From the NCBI GenBank assembly GCA_052066835.1, contig JBQHRJ010000009.1: a DNA stretch of 64,000 nt; one strand, written 5' to 3'. The notes beneath the pieces were generated by a model. It ran no database searches. It was not told where the DNA came from and saw only the letters and a program-made list of their open reading frames with translations. The DNA comes from UBA2821 sp902763335 (GTDB lineage Bacteria > Bacillota > Clostridia > Lachnospirales > Lachnospiraceae). This document shows positions 34,918 to 43,692 of the stretch, in pieces (within the stretch, counting starts at the first letter, position 1; the number at the start of each line of letters is the position of its first letter). A program made the translations under genes and the position numbers.

Positions 34918-35766
34918 ATGGAAGGCAGATTGTATTTGTGTGCGACTCCTATAGGAAATCTGGAGGATATAACACTCAGAGTTTTAAGAACATTAAAAGA
35001 AGTAGATGTTATAGGTGCAGAAGATACGCGAAACAGTATAAAGCTGTTAAATCATTTTGACATTAAAACTCCTATGACGAGTTATCATGAATATAATAAA
35101 GTCGAGAAAGCAAAGTACCTTGTGAAGATTATGCAGGAGGGAAAAAATGTGGCACTTATTACAGATGCCGGAACTCCGGGAATATCAGATCCGGGGGAAG
35201 AACTGGTAAGACAGTGCTACGAGGCAGGAATAACGGTAACATCCCTTCCGGGACCGGCAGCGTGTGTAACAGCGCTTACAATGTCGGGACTTCCCACAAG
35301 AAGATTTGCATTTGAGGCATTTTTACCGGCAGACAAAAAAGAGAGACAGAGAATACTCGGAGAATTAAGGGAAGAGACCAGAACTATTATAATGTATGAG
35401 GCACCACATCACCTGTTAAAGACTCTCAGGGAAATATATGAATACCTTGGAAACAGAAAAATATCGGTGTGCAAGGAACTTACGAAGAAACATGAGAGTG
35501 TAATATGTGGAAATATAGAAGATGTTATATCGAAATATGAAAATGAAGCACCGCGTGGAGAATACGTTCTTGTGATAGATGGAAAGAGTGTTGAGCAGAT
35601 AGAACAGGAAAAGAGGGATGAGTGGAACGATATAACTGTTGAGGAACATATGAACAGATATATTTTACAGGGAATGACGGAAAAGGATGCAATGAAGAGT
35701 GTTGCAAAGGACAGAGGTGTTCCAAAGAGAGAAATATATAAATACTGGCTTGGGGTAAAGCATTAG
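34918..35766 (+). CDS. rsmI: 16S rRNA (cytidine-1402-2'-O)-methyltransferase
   Basis: This 282-residue enzyme methylates the ribose of C1402 near the decoding site of 16S rRNA. It has the SAM-dependent tetrapyrrole methylase fold: YLCATPIGNLEDITLRVL, AEDTRNSIKLL, VALITDAGTPGISDPGEELV, SLPGPAACVTALTMSGLPT, and a C-terminal RsmI HTH-like tail (GVPKREIYKYWL). The ATG at 34918 follows AAAGGA by 6 bases. The stop shares bases with the next frame. Confidence 0.94.
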   Translation: MEGRLYLCATPIGNLEDITLRVLRTLKEVDVIGAEDTRNSIKLLNHFDIKTPMTSYHEYNKVEKAKYLVKIMQEGKNVALITDAGTPGISDPGEELVRQCYEAGITVTSLPGPAACVTALTMSGLPTRRFAFEAFLPADKKERQRILGELREETRTIIMYEAPHHLLKTLREIYEYLGNRKISVCKELTKKHESVICGNIEDVISKYENEAPRGEYVLVIDGKSVEQIEQEKRDEWNDITVEEHMNRYILQGMTEKDAMKSVAKDRGVPKREIYKYWLGVKH

Positions 35767-35822
35767 TGAGAGCAGACAAATTAGGTATTGACGGTAAAGA
35801 TTGCTCAGAAATGGAGAATGGT

Positions 35823-38696
35823 ATGAAAGAGGAAAAAGGATATGAAAAAATCAAAATAATTGAATATGCAGAGAAATGCTTTGAAGAGCGTGGTATATAT
35901 AATGTTACTCTTGAAGAGATTGCGGAAGGAACAGATATATCAGTAGAACGGATTATTGAACTTTTTGAAGATAAGAGAGGTTTAGTACGTGAAGTATATA
36001 TGCATATGCAAAGCGGTGCCGTGGGCATGTTATGCGAAAGAGCGGATACGTTTGAATATAAAGAAATGTCAGGACTCAGACAGATAGAAGAGATTATCAG
36101 ACATCAGTATATGCATGCATTTATGAACTGGAAGAGAGTTGTACTTCTTAATGAGATAAAGATAGCGGAGTCTAAAGTTCCGGAGGGAAGAAAGTACAGA
36201 GTTCCCGATGAGTATGCAGAAAGCGTATACGAGATAATACGTGCGGCAATAGAGAAGGGTGTATCTGATGGCAGCATGGATGAAAACATAGACATTCCGA
36301 AAATGGCACACAGGGTAGATGCTGATATGAGAGTCCATTTTTATGGAATCATGAATGCAAATATTCCGGAAGGTGAAGAGAGAGCTTTTGTTCCGAAGGA
36401 ACAGATGGAGTTTTACATAGAGCTGTTCAGATGCAAGCTGAAAAATAGGGCAAAAGTCCAGAATGATAAAAAATATGTTGAGCAGTATGACTCGCTTACA
36501 GGATTACTCAGTAAAGAAAGTTTTAACGAAAGAGTTAAGATGATTATAGATGAGAATCCTGATAAGAAGTATGAAATAATCGTAACTGATATAGAGAAAT
36601 TTAAACTTATCAATGATAATTATGGTATTCACGAAGGTGATAAACTCTTAAAATATATAGGTGAAAGAATAAAAATACTTACAAGTGATGGTGAACTTGT
36701 ATCATCAAGAACCATGGCGGATAAATTTTTCACTCTCATAGAGCATGGAGACGGAAAAGTTAATAAAATTGTTGATGAGGCTATAAATGATATATCTAAA
36801 TACGCAGAGAAAAACAATATTATAATATCCATGAAGTTTGGTGTGTATAAGATACATGATAACAATGTGCCAGTTGAATCAATGTGTGACAGGGCGGCAT
36901 TGGCGGCTAATTCGATAAAGGGCAATTATAATGTTTCATGTGCATACTATGATGACTCTATACGTAAGAAACTTCTTATGGAACAGACCATAACGAACGA
37001 GATGGAAAAGGCACTGCTTGAGGAACAGTTTGAAGTATACTATCAGCCGAAGTACGATTTGCTTACAGAGACAATGGCAGGTGCGGAAGCACTTGTAAGA
37101 TGGAATCATCCGGAAAGAGGCTTTATATCTCCGGCAGATTTTGTTCCTGTTTTTGAGAAAAATGGTTTTATCACACGGATGGACATGTATGTGTGGGAGA
37201 AAACCTGTGAATACATTGCAAAATGGAAGAAAGAGTATGGTATGACTATTCCTATATCCGTAAATGTTTCCAGAAAAGATATTTATGTTGTAAATCTCAC
37301 AGAGAAACTCATTGAGCTGGTTGAAAAGTATGGAATAGACCAGAAAGATTTACATATAGAAATAACTGAAACGGCATATACGGAAGATTCAGAGCAGCTT
37401 ATAGAGGTTATCAATGAGCTTAAGGAAAATGGATTTATAATAGAGATGGATGATTTCGGAAGCGGATATTCATCACTTAATATGCTTTCCGAGATTCCTA
37501 TAGATATATTGAAACTTGATATGAGATTTGTGCAGGGAAGAGACCTTGGAAATAACAGAAATATAATGAATTTTGTAATGGGACTTGCCAAATGGATGAA
37601 CCTTTTAGTAGTTGCCGAGGGTGTTGAGACACAGGAGCAGATAAATGTACTCAAGGCATTGGAATGTAACTATGTTCAGGGATATTTTTATTCAAAACCA
37701 CTTCCGGCAAAAGAGTTTTCGGTACAGTTAAAAGCTGCAGAGCAGGCAGCAGGTGCTGAACTGATGAAGTATACAGGAGAAGACGGTGAACTTTATGTAC
37801 AGAAGGGCGGCAGTGACAGAGTTCTTCTGGTGATAGACAGTGTATTATGGAACTGCAACCTTATAACAGAATATTTTAAAGACAGCTACACAGTTGCCTG
37901 CACCGGAAATGGTGAGATAGCATATAACTATATAATGGACAACGCAGAAAAAATAGATATGATAATAGTTGATTTGTCAATTCCGGGAATGAGCGGAATG
38001 GAGCTTATCATCAAATTAAGGACAGATAAACATTTTGCAGCTATTCCTATAATTGCAACTTCACAGTTTGGACAGGGTGGAGAAGAGATGGCACTTACTC
38101 TGGGAGCTTCTGATTTTGTTCAGAAACCATATGGCAGGGGTGTTATGATAAGAAGAGTACAGAATCTTCTTGCAAGCAACAGCAGAAAGCGTATGGACAA
38201 CAGGGATGATGTGGATAAAGTACTCATAGATCCTGCCACAGGATTTTACAATCAGGAGGGCATGAAATCACAGATTTATGCGTTTACAAAGATGAATGGT
38301 GATAAGGATGCGGTATTTATTGTGATAGATATTGATGACTTTAAAAATATTGCGGAGACTTACGGATATTCTTCAGGCGGAATGGTTATAAGAAATGTTG
38401 TAAGCGTGTTGAAGTCTTCATTCAGAAAGGATGAGATTATATCTCACTCGGGCGGTGATGAATTCTGCATATTCCTTCCTGAACCATTTACATATGAAGG
38501 ACTGAAGAGACGAATGGACAAGCTGGTGGATGACCTGAAATTCGAGGTTGATGATATGAAAGTTACATGTTCGGTGGGTGTTTGTAAATATCCTGAAGGT
38601 GCATCAGACTATGAGACACTGTATACAAATGCAAAAACAGCACTCGAGGATGCAAAGAGCCTTGGAAAGAATCAGTATATTATTTATCACGAATAG
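35823..38696 (+). CDS. TetR-like HTH + GGDEF + EAL + receiver + GGDEF signalling protein
   Basis: This 957-residue protein combines five modules. An N-terminal TetR-like HTH (about residues 10-55; AEKCFEERGIYNVTLEEIAEG) leads to a helical ligand-type region. A first GGDEF domain follows (about 215-390) whose motif is changed to MADKF (298-302), so it is unlikely to make c-di-GMP. The EAL domain (about 400-640) is intact: EAL at 422-424, then NVS, EITE, DDFGSGYSS and EGVET. The receiver domain has the phospho-acceptor D717 and QKP with lysine. The last GGDEF domain has an intact SGGDEF at 877-881. It could both make and break c-di-GMP. The ATG at 35823 follows GGAG; GTG 35766 would extend it by 19 residues. 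Confidence 0.85.
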   Translation: MKEEKGYEKIKIIEYAEKCFEERGIYNVTLEEIAEGTDISVERIIELFEDKRGLVREVYMHMQSGAVGMLCERADTFEYKEMSGLRQIEEIIRHQYMHAFMNWKRVVLLNEIKIAESKVPEGRKYRVPDEYAESVYEIIRAAIEKGVSDGSMDENIDIPKMAHRVDADMRVHFYGIMNANIPEGEERAFVPKEQMEFYIELFRCKLKNRAKVQNDKKYVEQYDSLTGLLSKESFNERVKMIIDENPDKKYEIIVTDIEKFKLINDNYGIHEGDKLLKYIGERIKILTSDGELVSSRTMADKFFTLIEHGDGKVNKIVDEAINDISKYAEKNNIIISMKFGVYKIHDNNVPVESMCDRAALAANSIKGNYNVSCAYYDDSIRKKLLMEQTITNEMEKALLEEQFEVYYQPKYDLLTETMAGAEALVRWNHPERGFISPADFVPVFEKNGFITRMDMYVWEKTCEYIAKWKKEYGMTIPISVNVSRKDIYVVNLTEKLIELVEKYGIDQKDLHIEITETAYTEDSEQLIEVINELKENGFIIEMDDFGSGYSSLNMLSEIPIDILKLDMRFVQGRDLGNNRNIMNFVMGLAKWMNLLVVAEGVETQEQINVLKALECNYVQGYFYSKPLPAKEFSVQLKAAEQAAGAELMKYTGEDGELYVQKGGSDRVLLVIDSVLWNCNLITEYFKDSYTVACTGNGEIAYNYIMDNAEKIDMIIVDLSIPGMSGMELIIKLRTDKHFAAIPIIATSQFGQGGEEMALTLGASDFVQKPYGRGVMIRRVQNLLASNSRKRMDNRDDVDKVLIDPATGFYNQEGMKSQIYAFTKMNGDKDAVFIVIDIDDFKNIAETYGYSSGGMVIRNVVSVLKSSFRKDEIISHSGGDEFCIFLPEPFTYEGLKRRMDKLVDDLKFEVDDMKVTCSVGVCKYPEGASDYETLYTNAKTALEDAKSLGKNQYIIYHE

Positions 38697-39273
38697 TCAT
38701 GATACGGCAGAAAATAATGGCTACAACAGTACTTGCAGTGGTGGCGATTATTGAGGGAACCACGATGGCAGTCGGGTTTACGGAACCATATTGTGCGCGG
38801 TATGCGATAATGTTAACCGGTATTAATTGCAGAGATGAAATATTTATAATAAGAAAGGTACACATTTCTTTTGAAGAGATGTGTGCTTTTTCTTCGTTTA
38901 AGGAATGGTTAAGTTCCGAGAGAGATTCCATTGCTTTGAGTCCGGCAGGAGTGGCCGCCCATCCGAGTCCTAAAATATTTGCAATTATGTTGGTGGTAAT
39001 ATAGTCCCTGCTCTTGTGTTCCTTCGGAATATCGGGAAAGAGGAAATTTACAAACGGTGATATGAGTCTTGTAAGCTGGGTAACGAGTCCGCATCTGGTT
39101 CCGACTTCCATGATACCGCTCCAGAAACTTACAATACCGAGCATGGTGATACAGAGTGTGACGGCTTCTTTTGATGAATCTATAAAACTGTTGGATACTT
39201 CTGACATATGACCTGTAAATGTTCCATACAGTACACCGATAAGAATCATAAAAGCCCAGATATAATTAAGCAT
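38680..39273 (-). CDS. spmA: Spore maturation protein SpmA
   Basis: This 197-residue membrane protein carries the nucleoside-recognition (Gate) domain of SpmA: MLNYIWAFMILIGVLYGTFTG at the start, then ITMLGIVSFWSGIMEVGTRCG and ANILGLGWAATPAGLKAMESL. SpmA and SpmB act together in spore core dehydration. Here no spmB gene follows, and the 3' end overlaps the converging GGDEF/EAL gene by 17 bases. GGAG lies 6 bases before ATG 39273. Confidence 0.9.
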   Translation of the reverse strand: MLNYIWAFMILIGVLYGTFTGHMSEVSNSFIDSSKEAVTLCITMLGIVSFWSGIMEVGTRCGLVTQLTRLISPFVNFLFPDIPKEHKSRDYITTNIIANILGLGWAATPAGLKAMESLSELNHSLNEEKAHISSKEMCTFLIINISSLQLIPVNIIAYRAQYGSVNPTAIVVPSIIATTASTVVAIIFCRIMTIRDK

Positions 39274-39405
39274 GATAATCTCCATTTCGCTGTATTAAAT
39301 ACATTTGATATATAAATATGAAGGATGGTGGGGAAATATCCATATAATTTAACATATAGGAGGTCAGTTTCAGAAACTTATTACTCGTCGCTGATATAAA
39401 ATCCC

Positions 39406-39434
39406 TTGACGAACATCATTCCATGAGATAAAAT
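39406..39434 (+). promoter_or_regulatory. Promoter of the leuS leader
   Basis: TTGACG (39406-39411), 17 bases, TAAAAT (39429-39434). It drives the T-box leader. Confidence 0.7.
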
Positions 39435-39440
39435 AAAGAA

Positions 39441-39701
39441 AGCTTTGTATATGTTAAATGCAATGATGAGGAGTAGTAGGATACCACTTCATTTTTCAGA
39501 GAGCTGCGAATGGTGGAAAGCGGCATTGAAACTATCTGAACTCGCCTCGGAGTAGCCATACTGAAAATGGTAGAATAGGTATGGCCGGGAGTTCCCGTTA
39601 CAGAATATTGAGGTGCATCTTTCGTTAGACGGAAGATGAAACAGAGTGGTACCGCGAATGTGAAAATACATCCGTCTCTAGTTCTTAGAGATGGATTTTT
39701 T
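39441..39701 (+). promoter_or_regulatory. T-box leader, leucine specific
   Basis: The leader has the stem I start GATGAGGAGTAG (AGTA S-turn), the specifier GAA-CTC-G with CTC (39541-39543), a leucine codon, and the T-box AGAGTGGTACCGCG (39643-39656) with its TGG. A terminator follows at 39672-39701. Uncharged tRNA-Leu(GAG) would pair with CTC and the TGGT bulge to prevent termination. The gene downstream is leuS, which agrees with the specifier. An extra repeat lies between this leader and leuS. Confidence 0.92.
39672..39701 (+). terminator. T-box conditional terminator
   Basis: CCGTCTCTA and TTAGAGATGG pair across a GTTC loop, followed by T6. The 5' arm can alternatively pair with the T-box sequence to form the antiterminator. 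Confidence 0.9.
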
Positions 39702-39714
39702 AATTTACAAGGTA

Positions 39715-39911
39715 ATTACGAAACTCTGTAATATGTATTTTGCTTGTGCAAATTTATGGACTGCATAAGCGACATTCTGAGGCGGCCGGCACTTAGTGGG
39801 TGCATGTGCAGCCACTTATGTACCGTTGCCAGCCGAAGATAGTGGAAACGTGTGAGTGTTGCAGTCCATAAATTTGCACAAGGTTGTATAAAAAATAGAA
39901 GAGTTTCGTAA
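39715..39911 (+). repeat. Structured intergenic repeat, copy 2
   Basis: The outer arms TTACGAAACTC (39715-39725) and GAGTTTCGTAA (39901-39911) are perfect. The inner 22-bp arms (39744-39765 and 39860-39881; TTGTGCAAATTTATGGACTG on the left) are also perfect. The core hairpin is CGGCACTTAGTGG ... CCACTTATGTACCG. It lies wholly between the T-box terminator and leuS and is transcribed as part of the leuS leader if read-through occurs. Confidence 0.85.
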
Positions 39912-39950
39912 ATAACTATTTATAAATTTAAAAGAGAGGTAATGCGAATA

Positions 39951-42368
39951 ATGAAAACACAGTATATTCCTAAGAAAATTGAGAGAAAATGGCAGACAAT
40001 ATGGGAAGATGAAAAAGCTTTCGCAGCAACAGATGATTACAGCAAACCAAAATTCTATGCATTGGTAGAGTTTCCGTATCCTTCAGGACAGGGACTTCAC
40101 GTAGGTCATCCTAGACCATACACAGCACTCGATATAGTTGCCCGTAAGAGAAGAATGCAGGGCTACAATGTACTGTATCCGATGGGATGGGATGCTTTCG
40201 GACTCCCTACAGAGAACTATGCAATAAAGAATAAAATACATCCTAAGATTGTTACTAAGAACAATGTAAAAAGATTTAAAGAGCAGCTTCAGTCGTTAGG
40301 TTATTCATTTGACTGGGACAGAGAGATAAATACAACAGATCCTGAGTACTACAAATGGACACAGTGGATATTCCTCAAATTATTCAAGGCAGGTCTTGCA
40401 TACAAAAAAGAAATGCCTATCAACTGGTGTACATCATGTAAGGTAGGTCTTGCAAATGAAGAGGTAGTAAACGGTGTGTGCGAGCGTTGCGGAAGTGAAG
40501 TTGTCCGTAAGGTAAAGAGCGAGTGGATGCTCAAGATTACAGAGTATGCCGACAAACTTATAGAGGGTCTTGACAGTGTAGACTATATTGAAAAAGTTAA
40601 AGTTTCCCAGAAAAACTGGATTGGTCGTTCAGAAGGTGCAGAGGTAGATTTCACACTTAAAGGAAAAGAAGATAAATTAAGAGTATATACAACACGTCCT
40701 GATACATTATTTGGTGCTACTTACATGGTAGTGTCACCGGAGCATCCTTATATTGACAAATATAAAGACGAGATAACAAACTGGGATGAGATAGTTGCGT
40801 ATCGTGAAATGGCTGCTAAGAAGTCTGATTTTGAGCGTACTGAACTTGCAAAGGACAAGACAGGTGTTGTACTTGGCGGTATCACAGCCGTAAATCCGGT
40901 AAACGGAAAAGAGATTCCTATCTGGATATCTGACTATGTTCTTATGACATATGGAACCGGTGCCATCATGGCGGTTCCTGCCCATGATGACAGAGACTGG
41001 GAGTTTGCAAAGAAATTCAATCTTCCTATGATACAGGTAGTAGAAGGCAAGGATGGAAATGTAGATATAAATGAAGCTGCATTTACAGATGTTGCTACTG
41101 GAAAGCTTATAAATTCAGAATTCTTAAACGGACTTGAAGTAAAAGATGCCAAAGAGAAGATGAAAGACTTCCTTGAAGAAAAGGGAATCGGAAACAGAAA
41201 AGTTAATTACAAATTAAGAGACTGGGTATTCTCAAGACAGCGTTATTGGGGTGAGCCTATTCCAATCGTAAACTGTGAGAAATGTGGATATGTTCCGATT
41301 GATGAGTCAGAGCTTCCGCTTATGTTACCTGATGTAGACAGTTACATGCCTACAGACAATGGTGAGTCTCCGCTTGCAGCAATGACAGACTGGGTAAATA
41401 CAAAATGCCCTTGCTGTGGAGGTCCTGCAAAACGTGAAACAGATACCATGCCACAGTGGGCAGGCTCTTCATGGTATTTCTTAAGATATACTGATCCTAA
41501 GAATACAGAGGCACTTGCAAGCCCTGAAGCATTAAAATACTGGCTTCCTGTTGACTGGTACAATGGTGGAATGGAGCATACAACACTTCATTTACTGTAT
41601 TCACGTTTCTGGCACAAATTCTTATATGATAATAACATTGTGCCTACTCCTGAGCCGTACCAGAAGAGAACATCACACGGTATGATACTCGGTGAAAATA
41701 ATGAGAAGATGTCAAAATCCCGTGGAAATGTAGTTAATCCGGATGATATAGTAAATGAATTTGGTGCAGATACACTCCGTACTTATGAGATGTTCATCGG
41801 AGCATTTGAACTTAGTGCATCATGGTCAAATGACGGAGTAAAAGGATGCAGACGTTTCCTTGACAGAGTATGGAAACTTCAGGATATTCTTACAGATGAA
41901 GAAGGATATTCAAAAGAGATGGAAACTAAGATGCATCAGACAATCAAGAAGGTAAGCAGTGATTTTGAAAATCTTAAATATAACACAGCTATAGCAGCCA
42001 TGATGAGCCTTATAAACGAATTTTATAAAGTGGGCAAGGTTACAAAGGGTGAATTTAAGACACTTATAACACTCCTTAATCCTGTAGCACCGCATATGAC
42101 AGAGGAACTGTGGGAGATTATGGGATTTGGCGGAAGATTATACCAGACATCATGGCCTGAGTATGATGAGGCAAAGACAGTTGAATCTACAGTAGAGATT
42201 GCTGTGCAGATAAATGGTAAGACAAAGGCAACACTTGCAATTAACAAAGACGATTCTAAGGATGTCGTTATTCCAAAGGCAAAAGAGGTAATAGCAGACA
42301 AACTTACAGGTAACATTATTAAAGAAATCTATGTACCGGGAAGAATTGTAAATATCGTTATGAAATAA
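39951..42368 (+). CDS. leuS: Leucyl-tRNA synthetase
   Basis: This 805-residue enzyme attaches leucine to tRNA-Leu. It has the HIGH-type signature FPYPSGQGLHVGHPR, the CP1 editing domain (with the VYTTRPDTLFGATYMV T-rich region), the KMSKS loop (NNEKMSKSRGN), and the C-terminal anticodon-binding and LeuS-specific domains. Two cysteine clusters (WCTSCKVG...CERCG and CEKCG...CPCCG) are the zinc sites. The ATG at 39951 is 10 bases after GAGAGG; ATG 39942 is too close. Expression is governed by the leucine T-box. Confidence 0.96.
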   Translation: MKTQYIPKKIERKWQTIWEDEKAFAATDDYSKPKFYALVEFPYPSGQGLHVGHPRPYTALDIVARKRRMQGYNVLYPMGWDAFGLPTENYAIKNKIHPKIVTKNNVKRFKEQLQSLGYSFDWDREINTTDPEYYKWTQWIFLKLFKAGLAYKKEMPINWCTSCKVGLANEEVVNGVCERCGSEVVRKVKSEWMLKITEYADKLIEGLDSVDYIEKVKVSQKNWIGRSEGAEVDFTLKGKEDKLRVYTTRPDTLFGATYMVVSPEHPYIDKYKDEITNWDEIVAYREMAAKKSDFERTELAKDKTGVVLGGITAVNPVNGKEIPIWISDYVLMTYGTGAIMAVPAHDDRDWEFAKKFNLPMIQVVEGKDGNVDINEAAFTDVATGKLINSEFLNGLEVKDAKEKMKDFLEEKGIGNRKVNYKLRDWVFSRQRYWGEPIPIVNCEKCGYVPIDESELPLMLPDVDSYMPTDNGESPLAAMTDWVNTKCPCCGGPAKRETDTMPQWAGSSWYFLRYTDPKNTEALASPEALKYWLPVDWYNGGMEHTTLHLLYSRFWHKFLYDNNIVPTPEPYQKRTSHGMILGENNEKMSKSRGNVVNPDDIVNEFGADTLRTYEMFIGAFELSASWSNDGVKGCRRFLDRVWKLQDILTDEEGYSKEMETKMHQTIKKVSSDFENLKYNTAIAAMMSLINEFYKVGKVTKGEFKTLITLLNPVAPHMTEELWEIMGFGGRLYQTSWPEYDEAKTVESTVEIAVQINGKTKATLAINKDDSKDVVIPKAKEVIADKLTGNIIKEIYVPGRIVNIVMK

Positions 42369-42392
42369 ACATGCTTTAGATTGGAGAAAAAT

Positions 42393-43271
42393 ATGGCAAA
42401 TATCGGAATAGTAACCGACAGTAATAGCGGCATAACTCCGCAGATGGCTGAGGAACTTGGAGTTATGGTGCTGCCGATGCCGTTTTATATAGACGGTAAG
42501 TGCTATTATGAAAATGTTACGTTATCAAGGGAAGAGTTTTTTGAAAAGATGATGGCTGATGCAGATATATCTACATCACAGCCGGCACCGGGAGAGGTGA
42601 TGGATTTTTGGAACAAGGCTCTGAAAATATATGATAAAATTGTATATATACCTATGAGCAGTGCTTTGAGCGGATCTTATGGTGCTGCAATGGTTTTGTC
42701 AGGAGAAGATGAGTACGAAGGCAGAGTGTATGTTGTTGACAGTGGAAGAGTGTCGACTCCTATGCACCGTATGGTGTTAGATGCTTTGGAACTCGTGAAA
42801 GCGGGGTATGATGCAGAGGAAATACGAGATATACTTGATGCGTCTAGAGGTGATATGACGATATTTGTCGGAGTGGAAACACTGAAATTCCTTAAAAAGG
42901 GTGGACGTATATCGCCGACGGCTGCGGCACTTGGTTCAATTCTTAATATTAAGCCTGTGTTACAGTTTGATGTAGGAACTCTTGATACATATTCGAAGTG
43001 CAGGGGAATGAAAGCTGCAAAGAAAACTATGCTCGAGGCGATGCATAAGCAGTTTGACACTGCATTTAAGGATGCATATGATAAAAATGAAGTATATCTT
43101 CTGGCGGCATCAAGTGCTCCTGAGGATGTTACTGAACAGTGGGTAAAGGATATAGAAGCATCATTTCCGGGAATGCCGGTAATGTGCGACAATCTTACAC
43201 TCAGCCTGTCGTGTCATATAGGATATGGTGGCCTTGGGATTGCCTGTTCGTGTAAACCGAGAGTAATTTAA
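42393..43271 (+). CDS. DegV family fatty-acid-binding protein
   Basis: This 292-residue protein matches DegV: IGIVTDSNSGITPQMAEELGV, then TSQPAPGEV, the SSALSGSYGAA loop, VDSGRVS, and LKFLKKGGRISPTAAALGSILNIKPVL. DegV proteins bind fatty acids and, as FakB, present them to the kinase FakA. No fakA gene lies here. The ATG at 42393 follows GGAG by 6 bases. A terminator follows. Confidence 0.92.
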   Translation: MANIGIVTDSNSGITPQMAEELGVMVLPMPFYIDGKCYYENVTLSREEFFEKMMADADISTSQPAPGEVMDFWNKALKIYDKIVYIPMSSALSGSYGAAMVLSGEDEYEGRVYVVDSGRVSTPMHRMVLDALELVKAGYDAEEIRDILDASRGDMTIFVGVETLKFLKKGGRISPTAAALGSILNIKPVLQFDVGTLDTYSKCRGMKAAKKTMLEAMHKQFDTAFKDAYDKNEVYLLAASSAPEDVTEQWVKDIEASFPGMPVMCDNLTLSLSCHIGYGGLGIACSCKPRVI

Positions 43272-43282
43272 TATATATAATA

Positions 43283-43331
43283 ATCAAGGTTGTTATACTA
43301 ATGTTTGGTGCAACAACTTTGATTTATTTTT
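43283..43331 (+). terminator. Terminator after degV
   Basis: ATCAAGGTTGTT (43283-43294) pairs with AACAACTTTGAT (43312-43323), followed by TTATTTTT. Confidence 0.75.
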
Positions 43332-43585
43332 AAAGAGAGTTGATTTATAATTAAAAGCGAGTTAGTTTTAAGAATTTTTAAACTTGTTAGAGTCTATGAG
43401 AGACAATGCCATTTTATCCCCCTGTCTTAACAGCTTCTCTCGAATAAAATAGTGCCCTCCCCTTGCCATATGTAGGTTTTCTCTCTTTTCAAGCTGATCC
43501 TGGGACTGACACTTCCTTAACAATTCTGTAACATTTTTTATGAATTCTTTTATTTTTCCCTATTGACAAATCAAATAAAATGTGA

Positions 43586-43621
43586 GGCCACCTTGTTGTC
43601 CATTGGAACAACAAGGTGGCC
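43586..43621 (+). other. Perfect hairpin before the transposase gene
   Basis: GGCCACCTTGTTGT (43586-43599) and ACAACAAGGTGGCC (43608-43621) are perfect complements with an 8-base loop. Such hairpins in IS leaders limit transposase expression from outside transcription. The truncated copy has the same hairpin. Confidence 0.8.
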
Positions 43622-43692
43622 CTTAGTTTATCAGGGTAATTGATTCCACCTCGAATCATACAATTACCAAACTAAGGAGGCACATTTATATT

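Noticed and set aside
38699..39211. Plus-strand open frames opposite spmA
   Set aside because: They mirror the conserved SpmA protein on the other strand and have no ribosome binding site.
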